IMG/VR virus record: IMGVR_UViG_3300025266_000004
Location: 17,337 to 81,336 of that record
DNA from: a virus
Length of the DNA: 64,000 bases
Direction: 5' to 3' (one strand)
Shown piece by piece: positions 30,114-40,427 of this stretch. Below the pieces are notes generated by a model that was not told the DNA's origin, ran no database searches, and was given only the letters and a program-made list of their open reading frames with translations. The number at the start of each line of letters is the position of its first letter. Position 1 is the stretch's first letter. A program made the position numbers and the translations under genes.

Positions 30114-32207
30114 ATGGCTATTAGTTACGAGAACGGTTTATATAAGAATGATGATGATTTAACATTTGTTAATATGGAGTACTTTCGTGAACCTGCGAAG
30201 TACTTTTTAAAGCATGGTGTTTATACACACGAACCGTTTGGTTCTCCTAGATACCTTGCGTATTGGGACGAACAAGATAAAAGATGTAGAGAAGGATATA
30301 CTGTAGGTGGTGTTACTTTAACAGGTGAACATTATGGGTATTTAAACTTTGCACAAATCAAGGTAACACAAGATGCTAATAAGTCTGCTTATAAAGAAGC
30401 TAAGAAGGATGGACATACTCAAAAAGCAAAGAGACAATCAGCTGAGAAGAAAGTTACTTTTCCTGATTTCTATGATGGTGATTACCATTACTTTAAAGCT
30501 AAGGAGTTCGCTAGGGAACAAGGTCTTCATTTATGTGTAGGTAAAGCTAGACGTAAGGGATACTCATATAAGAATGGTTGGATTGGTGCTAACAGGTATA
30601 ACTTATATCCACAGAGTATTACTGTGATAGGTGCATTCTCTAGTAGTTATCTATATCCTCGTGGTACTATGTCGATGGTTAAAGAATATCTTGATTTTCT
30701 TAATAAACATACTGATTGGGAAAAGAAGAGACTACTTAGTAATATGTCTCATATGAAGTCTGGTTATAAGTATGTAGGACAAGATGAAGAGCATGGTTTC
30801 TTAAGTGAGGTTATTGCTGTTAGTTTTGGACCTGCTAATCCAGGTGCAGCTAGGGGTAAAGATGGTACTCTATTTATGTTTGAAGAAGCAGGTAAGTTTC
30901 CTAATCTAATTGAGAGTTTAACATCTACTGCTCCTGCTGTAGAGGATGGTGTCTTTGTTACTGGTCAAATACTTATATTTGGTACTGGTGGAGATGATGC
31001 TTCTAACTGGGATGGGTTCGAGGAAATATTCTATGACCCTGAGACTTATAATATGCTTGCTTTTGATAATATATGGGATGACAATGCTGAAGGTACTTCA
31101 TGTGGTTTCTTTGTACCTCAAATAAGAAACCTCCCAGGTTTTATAGATAAGGACGGTAATAGTTTAACTGCTGCTGCTTTAGAACATGAGACATCTATTA
31201 GAGATAGTATTAAGAAGACATCTAAAACTAGTACTAAGTTAAGTGGTTACCAAATGGAGTACCCTAACAAACCTAGTGAAGCTTTTGCAAGGAATACAAA
31301 TAACATCTTCCCTACTATTGAGATTGATGCACAACTAAAGCTAGTACAGAATGATGGTAATATTAAATACCTAGGTAGACAAGGTGTTTATAAAGATACT
31401 GCAAAAGGTGTTATACTAGTACAAGAAGATACAAAAGGAAAAGATTATGAATACATTAAAGAATTTCCACTTAAAAAAGGTAGCCATGTCGATGTTGATG
31501 GGTGTATTGTTGAATTTCAACCTCCTTACACTTTACCTGATGGTAGAATACCTCAAGGTTTATATAGGATATGGAATGACCCTTATGCACAGGACAAAGA
31601 CACTGATGCGATAACTACAAAGGATTCTCTAGGAGCTACTTATGTATATGAGGTTACTAATAGGTTTACAGGAAGTAAAGGAGATATTCTAGTAGCTGCT
31701 TATGTAGGTAGACCACCGTCTATGGATGCGTACAATAAACAACTATATCTTTTAGCTAAGAGATACGGTGGTGCCCCAGGTATGGTACAGTTCGAGAATG
31801 ATAGGGGTGATGTAAAGAATTACTTTAAGAAGATGAAAGCATATCATTTACTTGCTGACGAACCTGAGGTAACATGGAAACGAGAACTCCAATCAGCTAA
31901 GACTGGAAGGGTTAAAGGTATCATGATGAATGCTAAGAGAAAAGGTACTGCCGCAATCTATTTAAGGGATTGGCTTTTAGATAAGAGAGGAGAAGACGAG
32001 AACGGCAACGATGTTTTGAATTTAAACTATATATACGACGAAGGACTACTAAAAGAGTTGCTAAAGTGGCATATAAAAGGTAACTTCGATAGAGTTTCGG
32101 CAATGCTTGTTGGTATGTTCGATTATAGAGAGGTTGAGACACAGGAAGAAATACAGGCTACGGGTGGTGCTCAGAATAATTTTTTCAGTAAGAGTTTATT
32201 TAAATAA
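30114..32207 (+). CDS. terL: Terminase large subunit
   Basis: A 697-residue packaging motor. The ATPase has an atypical Walker A GKARRKGYSYKN (143-154), Walker B LFMFEEAG (253-260) and coupling motif FGTGGD (289-294). The nuclease has IWNDPYAQ (486-493), MVQFENDRG (557-565) and a C-terminal NFDRVSA segment, giving the three acidic metal ligands of the RNase H-type nuclease. Length and lack of a Gly-Lys-Thr signature are typical of crAss-like terminases. Starts 1 base after the endolysin stop. Confidence 0.95.
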   Translation: MAISYENGLYKNDDDLTFVNMEYFREPAKYFLKHGVYTHEPFGSPRYLAYWDEQDKRCREGYTVGGVTLTGEHYGYLNFAQIKVTQDANKSAYKEAKKDGHTQKAKRQSAEKKVTFPDFYDGDYHYFKAKEFAREQGLHLCVGKARRKGYSYKNGWIGANRYNLYPQSITVIGAFSSSYLYPRGTMSMVKEYLDFLNKHTDWEKKRLLSNMSHMKSGYKYVGQDEEHGFLSEVIAVSFGPANPGAARGKDGTLFMFEEAGKFPNLIESLTSTAPAVEDGVFVTGQILIFGTGGDDASNWDGFEEIFYDPETYNMLAFDNIWDDNAEGTSCGFFVPQIRNLPGFIDKDGNSLTAAALEHETSIRDSIKKTSKTSTKLSGYQMEYPNKPSEAFARNTNNIFPTIEIDAQLKLVQNDGNIKYLGRQGVYKDTAKGVILVQEDTKGKDYEYIKEFPLKKGSHVDVDGCIVEFQPPYTLPDGRIPQGLYRIWNDPYAQDKDTDAITTKDSLGATYVYEVTNRFTGSKGDILVAAYVGRPPSMDAYNKQLYLLAKRYGGAPGMVQFENDRGDVKNYFKKMKAYHLLADEPEVTWKRELQSAKTGRVKGIMMNAKRKGTAAIYLRDWLLDKRGEDENGNDVLNLNYIYDEGLLKELLKWHIKGNFDRVSAMLVGMFDYREVETQEEIQATGGAQNNFFSKSLFK

Positions 32208-32216
32208 TAATATAGT

Positions 32217-34538
32217 ATGAATGTATTTCCAAAACAGAAGGTTAAGACTTCTGAAAAACTTAAGATAAATAAAGGTGACGACTTTCCTCAATGGGGTAAG
32301 GATAACATGGATTTTCTTATAGATAACATTGGTAGTGATTATGAGAAGCTAGAAATGCAATCTTTAATGCGTGTAGCAGAAGGGTACATTGACCAAGAGT
32401 TATATAGTTATGTATTGAATCCTTATAATACTGATACAGGTAAGAATAGAAACTTTCCTGCAAGACTGAGAAACTATGATATAATTAGTCCTGTTATATA
32501 TAGTTTTCTAGGTGAGAAGAGTAAGAAGCCTAATAACTTTCAAGTAGTTGCTGTTAATGAGGATGCACCAAATATGTTTACTGAGAAGTTACATGGTGAA
32601 ATGTCTAAGTTATTAAATCAGCAGTTTATTAATAATCTTAATGAGCTTGGTGTTGATACTGGGATGCAGAGTAAAGAAGGTACACCAAGTGCTCAAGATT
32701 TCTATAAAGAGTTTGCTACTTCTTATAGTGATGCAAGAGCTATAAAGGGACAGGAATCACTCAATATATTGAAGTATGATCTTGACATCAAAGATAAAAT
32801 GCAGACAGCTTTCTATTACTGGCTAGTACTCGGAAGGGTCATTACATATAAGGACGTACACAGAAATGATGTTAGCTACGATGTAGTTCACCCTATTGAA
32901 ATGACTTACTCTAAGAGTCCTAATTTACCATACATAGAAGATGGTAACTGGGCATTGAGAAAGTTTAAGATGAATGTTAATGATGTTATTGATAGATGGA
33001 GAGACGACTTAGATGATAAAACTATTGACCTATTAGAGAACTTAGGTGACTCTTTACATAACAGTGAAATCAATCACTTTAATGAGATTGCTACTAATAG
33101 TCAATTCAATCATGATTCAGATGGTTTGTTAGATGTTTATCACGGTACTTGGAAGTCATTTAAGTTAATAGGTATATTAAAGTATAGTGACGAACTAGGA
33201 ATTGAGAGAGAGAAAGAAGTTGATGAGAAGTATAAAATAGATAAAAGCATAGGTGATTTAAGTATTAAATGGGAATGGATAAACGAAGTTTGGGAATGTT
33301 GGAGAATAGATGAAAGTATCTACTTAGACTGTAGACCTATTAAAGTACAAAGAGATGAAATGAATAACAGCTCTGTATGTAAACTACCTTATAATGGTAG
33401 AACTTGGTTTAGTGAAACAAATAATATTAAGTCTGTTCTTAAAGAAGGTATTGATTATCAAACTCTATATAATATATATCACTATAGAGCTGAAATGACA
33501 ATGGCTAGAAATAAGGATAAACTACTTATGATGCCAATGGGTATTTTACCAAAGGAATGGGGTGATGATGCAATGGAGAATTTTATGTACTATGCGGAAG
33601 CTACAGGAATAGGTTGGATAGATGAGAGTAGACCAGGTGCTATGGCTGCTTTACAATCTATTAAAGCAGTAGATTTATCACTGTCTCAATATTTCTCTGC
33701 TATGTATGAAGCTATGCAAGCTATAAAACAAGAGTGGTGGGATAGTGTTGGAATGAACAGACAGAGATATGGAGATACTAAAGCTAGTGATGGTAAAGGT
33801 GTTAATGAACAAGCAATCTTTAGAAGCTCTGTAATAACAGAGGAGTTGTTTAGACAATTTGGTAAGTTCGAAGAGAAGGATTTAAATGGTCTATTAGACT
33901 ATTCTAAGTTAGCTTGGATTGACGGTAAAAGAGGTTCTTATATAGGTAGTGACGGTAGAGCTGAATTATATGATGTCGATAGTCTTCAACACATGGAGAG
34001 TCAGTACGGTATATTTGCTAAAGATCAAAGTGATGAGAATGAGAAACTAGAGACTATGAAGAGTATTGCTTTAACGTTTGCTCAAAATGGTAGTAAGCCA
34101 GGTCTTATATCAGAGATAATAGATAGTAGTAACTTTAGTCAAACAAAGACTCATTTAGCTAACTTAGATAAGATGGAAGATGAGAGATTGAAAGCTGAAC
34201 AAAAAGCTGAACAAGAATCTAATGAACGTATTCAACAAATGGTTAATGAGAATGACGAGAAAAATAGAGAAGCCGCTAAGTATAAAGTCGATATGGATTA
34301 TAAACGACATATTGATGGTAAGAAGATAGATGCTAAATTAGCTATTAACTTGAAAGACGATATTGCACCTGTAGATGATACTTTAGATTATTTAAAAGAG
34401 AGTAATCAAAATGCTACAAATAGAGAACAGATGCAAAGAACTAGCGACTTAGAGAATAAGAAACTAGACATTGAAAGAGAAGGAATGCGTAGTGCTGAAA
34501 ATATAGCTAGAGAGAATAAAAATAAACACGATAAGTAA
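32217..34538 (+). CDS. Portal protein
   Basis: A 773-residue protein directly after TerL. It has a large mixed core, a segment WWDSVGMNRQRYGDTKASDGKGVNEQAI in the position of the portal stem/clip of crAss-like portals, and a long Lys/Glu-rich C-terminal helix (about residues 650-773) that could form the barrel or internal crown. Identity rests on size, position and motif style. It forms the dodecameric ring for DNA entry and tail attachment. Confidence 0.88.
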   Translation: MNVFPKQKVKTSEKLKINKGDDFPQWGKDNMDFLIDNIGSDYEKLEMQSLMRVAEGYIDQELYSYVLNPYNTDTGKNRNFPARLRNYDIISPVIYSFLGEKSKKPNNFQVVAVNEDAPNMFTEKLHGEMSKLLNQQFINNLNELGVDTGMQSKEGTPSAQDFYKEFATSYSDARAIKGQESLNILKYDLDIKDKMQTAFYYWLVLGRVITYKDVHRNDVSYDVVHPIEMTYSKSPNLPYIEDGNWALRKFKMNVNDVIDRWRDDLDDKTIDLLENLGDSLHNSEINHFNEIATNSQFNHDSDGLLDVYHGTWKSFKLIGILKYSDELGIEREKEVDEKYKIDKSIGDLSIKWEWINEVWECWRIDESIYLDCRPIKVQRDEMNNSSVCKLPYNGRTWFSETNNIKSVLKEGIDYQTLYNIYHYRAEMTMARNKDKLLMMPMGILPKEWGDDAMENFMYYAEATGIGWIDESRPGAMAALQSIKAVDLSLSQYFSAMYEAMQAIKQEWWDSVGMNRQRYGDTKASDGKGVNEQAIFRSSVITEELFRQFGKFEEKDLNGLLDYSKLAWIDGKRGSYIGSDGRAELYDVDSLQHMESQYGIFAKDQSDENEKLETMKSIALTFAQNGSKPGLISEIIDSSNFSQTKTHLANLDKMEDERLKAEQKAEQESNERIQQMVNENDEKNREAAKYKVDMDYKRHIDGKKIDAKLAINLKDDIAPVDDTLDYLKESNQNATNREQMQRTSDLENKKLDIEREGMRSAENIARENKNKHDK

Positions 34539-34613
34539 TATAAAAAAATAATATAGAATAAGAACCTATATAATAAATTGTAAATATCAAAACAAATACA
34601 TAAATTTAGAAAT

Positions 34614-35903
34614 ATGAAAATTAACGGAACAAATAAGGCATTTAATAAGCCACTTGTGAACTATGGTGACGTAGTGTTTAGAAGAGAAGATATAGAGATA
34701 GGTAGTCTATTAGATGGTGACGCTTTTAGTGGTAATGAAAGTGGAGGTAATAGTAATACTGAGGACACTACTAACACTAATACTAATACTGAGGATAATC
34801 AAAATACTAATACGAATGTCAATCAAGAGGATAATAATCAAGAGGACAATCAAAATACTAACACTGAGCAAAATACAGACACTGAGCAGGGTACTAACAC
34901 TGAGCAAGCTGTTGATTTAACAGATGAAGAATTTAAAGCTGAATTACTAGAAAAGTACAAAGGTACAGATGTTGATGAAGAAGGTAACATTGTAGATGAT
35001 AAGGGAGAGATTATAAAGAAGGTAGATGAAATTGAAGAATACGCTAGTGACGAAGTACCTTTTATTAATGAGATACAAACTACTTTAGGGTATGAGATAC
35101 TTGGTGAAGATGGTGCTCCTGTACAGTACGAAGATACTACTGAAGGTATTGCACAATATGTGTCTGATTCAGCAGGTCAACAAGCTACTAGTCAAATAAA
35201 TAAATTTTTAGATACTTTCCCTGAGCTTACAGACTTACATAATCATCTTGCAACTGGTGGTAATGTAAATAACTTTTATGCTACTGAACAAGATTGGTCA
35301 AATACTGAATTAGATAAGTCTAATAAATCACAGTTAAGGTCTGTTATAAAAGAAGATTTCTTATCCAAAGGAATGGATGAAGGGACGATTGATACTATGT
35401 TAGATACTTTTGACGACACTGGTAAATTGTTTGAGATGTCCAAAGTAAGTAAACAAGCTAGGATTGATACTAAACTTGAAACTGCTAGAGTTAACCAACA
35501 AAAAGTAGACAAGCAAAAAGAAGATAGACAAAATAATATTGTTGCACACTGGAATGAAATTAAGACAGTTGTAACAAATGGTAAGTTAAAGAACATTAAT
35601 ATACCTAAAGCAGAACAAGACGATTTCTATAACTATGTATCTAAAGCTGTTGACAGTAATGGTAATAGTCAAGATATGGTTGACAGACAAAAAGAAGACA
35701 AAGAAACTACTTTAATGATGTCTTTTTGGAGATACAAAGGATATGACTTAAATAAACTTGTTAAATCTATGGTAGCACAAGAGAAAGCTACTTCTATGAG
35801 ACAACGTATTACTAAGAACGTACCTAAGCATAAACGAAATGTTATTAAGAAACCTATATCAGGTGCTCAAAATACAGACATTAATATAAACAATTTTCAA
35901 TAG
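34614..35903 (+). CDS. Scaffold-like capsid assembly protein
   Basis: A 429-residue acidic protein between portal and major capsid genes, the usual place for scaffold. Residues 46-98 are a low-complexity tract of Asn, Thr, Glu, Asp and Gln. The rest is helical, with a Lys/Gln-rich middle (RVNQQKVDKQKEDRQNN) and a basic C-terminus (TKNVPKHKRNVIKKPI). A basic C-terminal capsid-binding tail after a helical body fits scaffolds. Assignment is by context. Confidence 0.7.
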   Translation: MKINGTNKAFNKPLVNYGDVVFRREDIEIGSLLDGDAFSGNESGGNSNTEDTTNTNTNTEDNQNTNTNVNQEDNNQEDNQNTNTEQNTDTEQGTNTEQAVDLTDEEFKAELLEKYKGTDVDEEGNIVDDKGEIIKKVDEIEEYASDEVPFINEIQTTLGYEILGEDGAPVQYEDTTEGIAQYVSDSAGQQATSQINKFLDTFPELTDLHNHLATGGNVNNFYATEQDWSNTELDKSNKSQLRSVIKEDFLSKGMDEGTIDTMLDTFDDTGKLFEMSKVSKQARIDTKLETARVNQQKVDKQKEDRQNNIVAHWNEIKTVVTNGKLKNINIPKAEQDDFYNYVSKAVDSNGNSQDMVDRQKEDKETTLMMSFWRYKGYDLNKLVKSMVAQEKATSMRQRITKNVPKHKRNVIKKPISGAQNTDININNFQ

Positions 35904-35933
35904 TAAATAATAAATATAAACAAATAAACAAAA

Positions 35934-37418
35934 ATGAACGGAAGCAACTCAACTAATGCTAGAGTCTTGTATCACGATAGACATGACTCTACAGGGTTTA
36001 CAAATGAGAATACATTAGCTAATGCCTTACTCTCAAAACCAGATCAATTAAATCCTGTAATCACTCACCTACAAGGTAGAGAAGATAATAGGTTTCCATT
36101 GTCTTTTATGACAGAAGGACAAAAAGGTGGAACACGAACTATTGAACTTAATGATGTACAATATGATTGGAATACTTTTAGAAGATTAAGAACTACTGAT
36201 ACAGTTGTTTCTAGTGCATATACTTCTTCTAGTAAAGCAGGTATTGGTCACGGTTACTTCTATGTTACTTTTAAAGAGAACTGGTTAAAGCAACAAAGAA
36301 CTGTTGAATCACCTAATGGTACTCGTGCTAGAATCATGGGTAAAGCAATGCAAGATGGTAGTAATTTTAAATATACTTTACAAATTATTACAACTGATAT
36401 TGGAGCATTTGTAGATCCTACTCAATTTGCTGCTGGAACTATATGGGGTTCTGTAGGTGGATCGTCTGTTTCTGAATCATACTCTAAGGGTAATGAAAGT
36501 AATGTTACAACTCCAGGTAAAATAAAGAATCAAATTAACTTCTTAAGAAAGAGTTATGAGATAGGTGGAAATTTAGCTAACAAGACTGTCGAAGTTCAGT
36601 TTAATGTTAATGGTAAAATGACTAACTACTGGATTGATTTCGAGAGATGGCAACATATGATTGATTGGAAAGCTTCTTGTGAAGAGGAGTACTGGTATTC
36701 TACTTATAATAGAAACTCTAGTGGTGTTGTTACAATGAATGACCCTGATACTGGATTACCTATTCCAATGGGAGCTGGTTTATTAGATCAAATTCCTAAT
36801 CATGATACGTATAGTGAATTGACTGCACAGAAGATTAAAAGAACTGTTGCTGATGTTATGTATGGTGCTACTGATACAGGTAACATGGACATTACTTTAT
36901 ATACTGGTGAAGGTGGAGCTGAAGAGTTTGACAACGCTATGAAAGATGAAGCTAGTGGATTCAATCTTGTAGCTAACGCTAATGTAGGTGATAAATTCGT
37001 TAAAGGTGGTACTGGAAGTAGAAACTTAATGTATGGTGCTTACTTTACTCAATATCAACACGTAGATGGACATACAGTTACTCTTAAAAAGGTTAACTTA
37101 TTCGATCATGGTGGTAGAGCTGCTGTATCTAACAGACATCCTGTTACAGGTAAACCTCTTGAATCATATAGAATGGTATTTGTGGATCAATCTGTTTACG
37201 ATGGTGAAAGAAATGTTCAAATGGTTACTCAAAAAGGAAGAGGAATGATTACTGGTATACTTAAGGGTATGGCGCCGACTCCTTATGACTTTAAAGGTAA
37301 CAACGATATGAACATCGCTACTGATCAAGATAAGTCTAGTGTACATTTCTTATCTGCTAAGGGTGTTGCTATTAGACGTAATACACATTGTTTCCAATTA
37401 ACGTGTGATATTTCATAA
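35934..37418 (+). CDS. Major capsid protein (HK97 fold, crAss-like)
   Basis: A 494-residue protein with size, position and sequence style of crAss-like major capsid proteins: an N-terminus SKPDQLNPVITHLQGREDNRFPLSFMTEG, a middle WQHMIDWKASCEEEYWYSTYN and C-terminal RNTHCFQLTCDIS. Preceded by an A-rich leader (AAACAAATAAACAAAA) and followed by a strong terminator, as expected for the most abundant virion protein. Confidence 0.93.
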   Translation: MNGSNSTNARVLYHDRHDSTGFTNENTLANALLSKPDQLNPVITHLQGREDNRFPLSFMTEGQKGGTRTIELNDVQYDWNTFRRLRTTDTVVSSAYTSSSKAGIGHGYFYVTFKENWLKQQRTVESPNGTRARIMGKAMQDGSNFKYTLQIITTDIGAFVDPTQFAAGTIWGSVGGSSVSESYSKGNESNVTTPGKIKNQINFLRKSYEIGGNLANKTVEVQFNVNGKMTNYWIDFERWQHMIDWKASCEEEYWYSTYNRNSSGVVTMNDPDTGLPIPMGAGLLDQIPNHDTYSELTAQKIKRTVADVMYGATDTGNMDITLYTGEGGAEEFDNAMKDEASGFNLVANANVGDKFVKGGTGSRNLMYGAYFTQYQHVDGHTVTLKKVNLFDHGGRAAVSNRHPVTGKPLESYRMVFVDQSVYDGERNVQMVTQKGRGMITGILKGMAPTPYDFKGNNDMNIATDQDKSSVHFLSAKGVAIRRNTHCFQLTCDIS

Positions 37419-37442
37419 GAATAAATAATAATTATAATGTAT

Positions 37443-37469
37443 AAGGGTGTAGGAGACTACACCCTTTTT
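37443..37469 (+). terminator. Rho-independent terminator after the major capsid gene
   Basis: A perfect 10-bp stem AAGGGTGTAG/CTACACCCTT (37443-37452 with 37457-37466), loop GAGA, followed by TTT. Partial read-through would set the high ratio of capsid protein to the downstream tail genes. Confidence 0.85.
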
Positions 37470-37486
37470 AAACAAAAATTAAAACG

Positions 37487-38374
37487 ATGGAAGAAAAGAT
37501 AGTTTATATAAGAAGAAAAGAAGGAATTAAAAGCTCATTAGGAGAAGACACAACTGACCATATTTGGAAGATCGGTTCATCTTTTAAAGGTACTATGCCA
37601 TTAAAGGGTTTAACTATTGAAGAAGAGAATAAATATTTACCTGAGATACTAGGTATAAATGCAGGTTCAGCTGAATGGGGTAAACAAGTTAGAAATTACT
37701 GGAAAAACATTAGTGCTATTATACCAGCAGGAGAAGGTAAAAAACTTGATATAACAACAGAAAAAGGTGTTCCTGTAAATATAGTTGAATACATCTTATG
37801 GAAGTATTGTTTAGTATATAGTAAAGTAGCTAATTCAAAAGAAGATTTAGCAAAGAGTCCAAAGATTAGATTTTTTATCTATAGCAGTGAAGAAGAACAA
37901 GCTAAGAAATTAGTTAACTTTAAAGTAATGAAAAAAGCTAATAAGTTGTTCCTTGACCTTGAAAGTAAAAAGGATAATGCTTTTGCTGTATTACGTATTT
38001 TTACAAGTGAGCGTTACCTATTAGAAGAAGCTAATTTACCAATACATAATATTGATAAGGTTTCACAAGATGCAAAAGATATGTTATTATATGATATATC
38101 AATTAATAAAATCACTGTTAATAGATTCATCGAAATAGCAGAAGACAAACACTTGTTAACACAATCATTTATTGAAGAATGTATAGAGTATAGCACATTA
38201 CAAAGAGTAGCTAATACAACTACTATTATAATGGACAAAACAACTATTGGTAATACAATGGACGAAGCTATTGCTTTTATAACTGATAAATCTAATTCTA
38301 AAACTTTATTAGAGTTGAAAGCAAAAATGAATAACATGACTAATAAGAATTATAATGAGTCTAAAGATAAATAA
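37487..38374 (+). CDS. Conserved structural-region protein
   Basis: A 295-residue protein immediately after the capsid terminator. Segments GITIEEENKYLPEILG-like (LTIEEENKYLPEIL) and GKQVRNYWKNISAII match in style the conserved post-capsid proteins of crAss-like phages, thought to be virion or head-completion components. Helical, no enzyme motif. Structural role inferred from position. Confidence 0.75.
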   Translation: MEEKIVYIRRKEGIKSSLGEDTTDHIWKIGSSFKGTMPLKGLTIEEENKYLPEILGINAGSAEWGKQVRNYWKNISAIIPAGEGKKLDITTEKGVPVNIVEYILWKYCLVYSKVANSKEDLAKSPKIRFFIYSSEEEQAKKLVNFKVMKKANKLFLDLESKKDNAFAVLRIFTSERYLLEEANLPIHNIDKVSQDAKDMLLYDISINKITVNRFIEIAEDKHLLTQSFIEECIEYSTLQRVANTTTIIMDKTTIGNTMDEAIAFITDKSNSKTLLELKAKMNNMTNKNYNESKDK

Positions 38375-38378
38375 CTAA

Positions 38379-39437
38379 ATGTTAGTACAAGAAATGCACA
38401 TAGGTGTTGATGTAGGGGTACAGAAACTAAACACCGATACTTTGGATAATATATCACCTGAGCAAAAAGATTGGATTCTTAATGAGGCTCAGTTAAGGTT
38501 TGTAAAGAACCGTGTTAATCCTAAATCTAATCCCAAAAATGAAGGTTTTGAAATGACTTTTAAAAGGTATGAAGATTTAGAGGACATATACGAACACAAA
38601 CCTTTAGACGTGTATATTGAAGATAACGAAGTGCAATTCAGCGTACTACCATATAACTATTTTCTCCCTATTGAAGGAGAACCTAGTGTTATATATAATT
38701 GTAATAATGTAACAAAAAGTATAGTATCAGTCATAGAACTGAATTGTGTAGTACCTTTCTTAAACGATTCTTCTGCCACTCCCTTTAACGGGTTTAGAAT
38801 TACTCTACTACAAGGTGTTACACAAACTATACTTTTTGACATTAATGATTATAAGTTTACTAGTAATGTTGCTAATGGACAAATCAATTCTACTGAGGAA
38901 CGATTTTATATTGTTCATCATATTATTGAAGTTATTAATAGAACTAGAACAGATATTGAAGTATATTGGGAGACGTACAAAAATGTATATACTCCCAATT
39001 CTTTTATCTTTGTTAGTAAAGATGTTACTTTAACATCTATTCAAGTTGGTAGTACAGTGTACAATTTTACACAAGTTAGTTTAAATGTTTACCAAACAAC
39101 TGATAATAATATAGGTAAACAACCTGCTAGATTGGTTACAACAAAGACTAGGGAACTTTTAAAGCACCCTTTTTTAACAACTAAGTATGATAGTCCTATA
39201 TTTAACATTAGTAATAAAATGATTAAAACCTATCACAATCAAAGGTTTATATTACACACTTTTTACTTATCTTATATTAGGAAACCTAGACTAATAAGCT
39301 TATCTTTAGAACAATCATGTGAGCTTAATAGTAACTTTCATGAAGAGATTGTTGATATTGCTGTACAACTTATAAAATCAAGAATCGAAGCTAAGGATTA
39401 TGGTAGTATTATCAATGAGAATCTACTTAAAGAATAA
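38379..39437 (+). CDS. Head-tail ring/adaptor protein
   Basis: A 352-residue protein. The start MHIGVDVGVQKLNTD..LDNISPEQKDWILNEAQLRFVKNRV and the end ELNSNFHEEIVDIAVQLIKSRIEA are hallmarks of the ring/adaptor protein that joins portal and tail in crAss-like and related podoviruses. Middle part is beta-rich. Five bases after its neighbour. Confidence 0.8.
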   Translation: MLVQEMHIGVDVGVQKLNTDTLDNISPEQKDWILNEAQLRFVKNRVNPKSNPKNEGFEMTFKRYEDLEDIYEHKPLDVYIEDNEVQFSVLPYNYFLPIEGEPSVIYNCNNVTKSIVSVIELNCVVPFLNDSSATPFNGFRITLLQGVTQTILFDINDYKFTSNVANGQINSTEERFYIVHHIIEVINRTRTDIEVYWETYKNVYTPNSFIFVSKDVTLTSIQVGSTVYNFTQVSLNVYQTTDNNIGKQPARLVTTKTRELLKHPFLTTKYDSPIFNISNKMIKTYHNQRFILHTFYLSYIRKPRLISLSLEQSCELNSNFHEEIVDIAVQLIKSRIEAKDYGSIINENLLKE

Positions 39438-39458
39438 ACAAATATAAATAATAGAAAA

Positions 39459-40412
39459 ATGAAAAAAATAATAGTATTAAAAAACCTTGCGCTAAATGCA
39501 GGTGTCACAGATATTAATGATGTAAATTCAATAACTGAAGGTGCATTAGCTATTTTTACTGATAAAAATGTACTTTTAACAGTTGGTAATGTTGTAGCTA
39601 GTATGTCTGATGTAAAATCAATTAGGTATGTTACTAAGTACGATGGTACAATGCACTGGAGTAATGAGATTGTAAGAGAACACGCATCAGTTGATGCACA
39701 AGCTTCTAGAGTTGCTGTTAAACCTATTATCTATGTAGGTAATGATTTAGCTACTGGAGCATTGAATTTACCTGGTACTTTAATACCTGGAACAATTGCT
39801 TTTATACGTATTGTAAAAGAGATTCCAATTAGAGAGGTTGGACTAGAGAAACAAAGATTTGAATACGTAGTTAAAACAGGTGATACTGCGGCAACTGTAT
39901 TAACTGCTATTGTTGCACAGATTAACGGTCGTAGTGATAGATTTGTAGATGCTGCTGTAGTAACTGGTAATGTAGGTATTAAATTAACAGTTAGAGACGA
40001 TGATACTGCTGTTACTGTAGGATTAGATGGTATTTTTGGTAACTCTACTGTTATTAAAGATGGTACTAGTAACTCTATAGCATTAGATTACGGTGCAGGA
40101 ACTTTCAAACAGATTCAAGAGTTAGAAGAGTTTTATAGTCCTTCTAGTGGTAATACTAGTAAAATGTATTTAGCATCATACTACTTTAGTAGACAAAATG
40201 TAGCTATTACAGGATTGGCTTATGATACTTATACAATCAATTTCCAAAGAAGACACATGAGTGCTTCATCTACAGAGTTTGCAACTAACCAAGTATTGGT
40301 TGTAGCAATGCCTAAGGGAGCTACTTTACAAACAGGTTTCGAAACTATCCAAACTGCTATCTATGGATTAGCTGGTGGTAATGAAGAAACTGGTAATGAC
40401 ACAGCAGTCTAA
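39459..40412 (+). CDS. Virion structural protein
   Basis: A 317-residue beta-rich protein with a central insert (about 150-210: YVVKTGDTAATVLTAIVAQI and GIKLTVRDDDTAVTVGLDGI) and a C-terminal segment with FYSPSSGNTSKMYLASYYFS. No enzyme motif. Probably a capsid-surface or tail-tube component. Preceded by an A-rich leader. Confidence 0.7.
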   Translation: MKKIIVLKNLALNAGVTDINDVNSITEGALAIFTDKNVLLTVGNVVASMSDVKSIRYVTKYDGTMHWSNEIVREHASVDAQASRVAVKPIIYVGNDLATGALNLPGTLIPGTIAFIRIVKEIPIREVGLEKQRFEYVVKTGDTAATVLTAIVAQINGRSDRFVDAAVVTGNVGIKLTVRDDDTAVTVGLDGIFGNSTVIKDGTSNSIALDYGAGTFKQIQELEEFYSPSSGNTSKMYLASYYFSRQNVAITGLAYDTYTINFQRRHMSASSTEFATNQVLVVAMPKGATLQTGFETIQTAIYGLAGGNEETGNDTAV

Positions 40413-40427
40413 TAAATAATAAAATAG

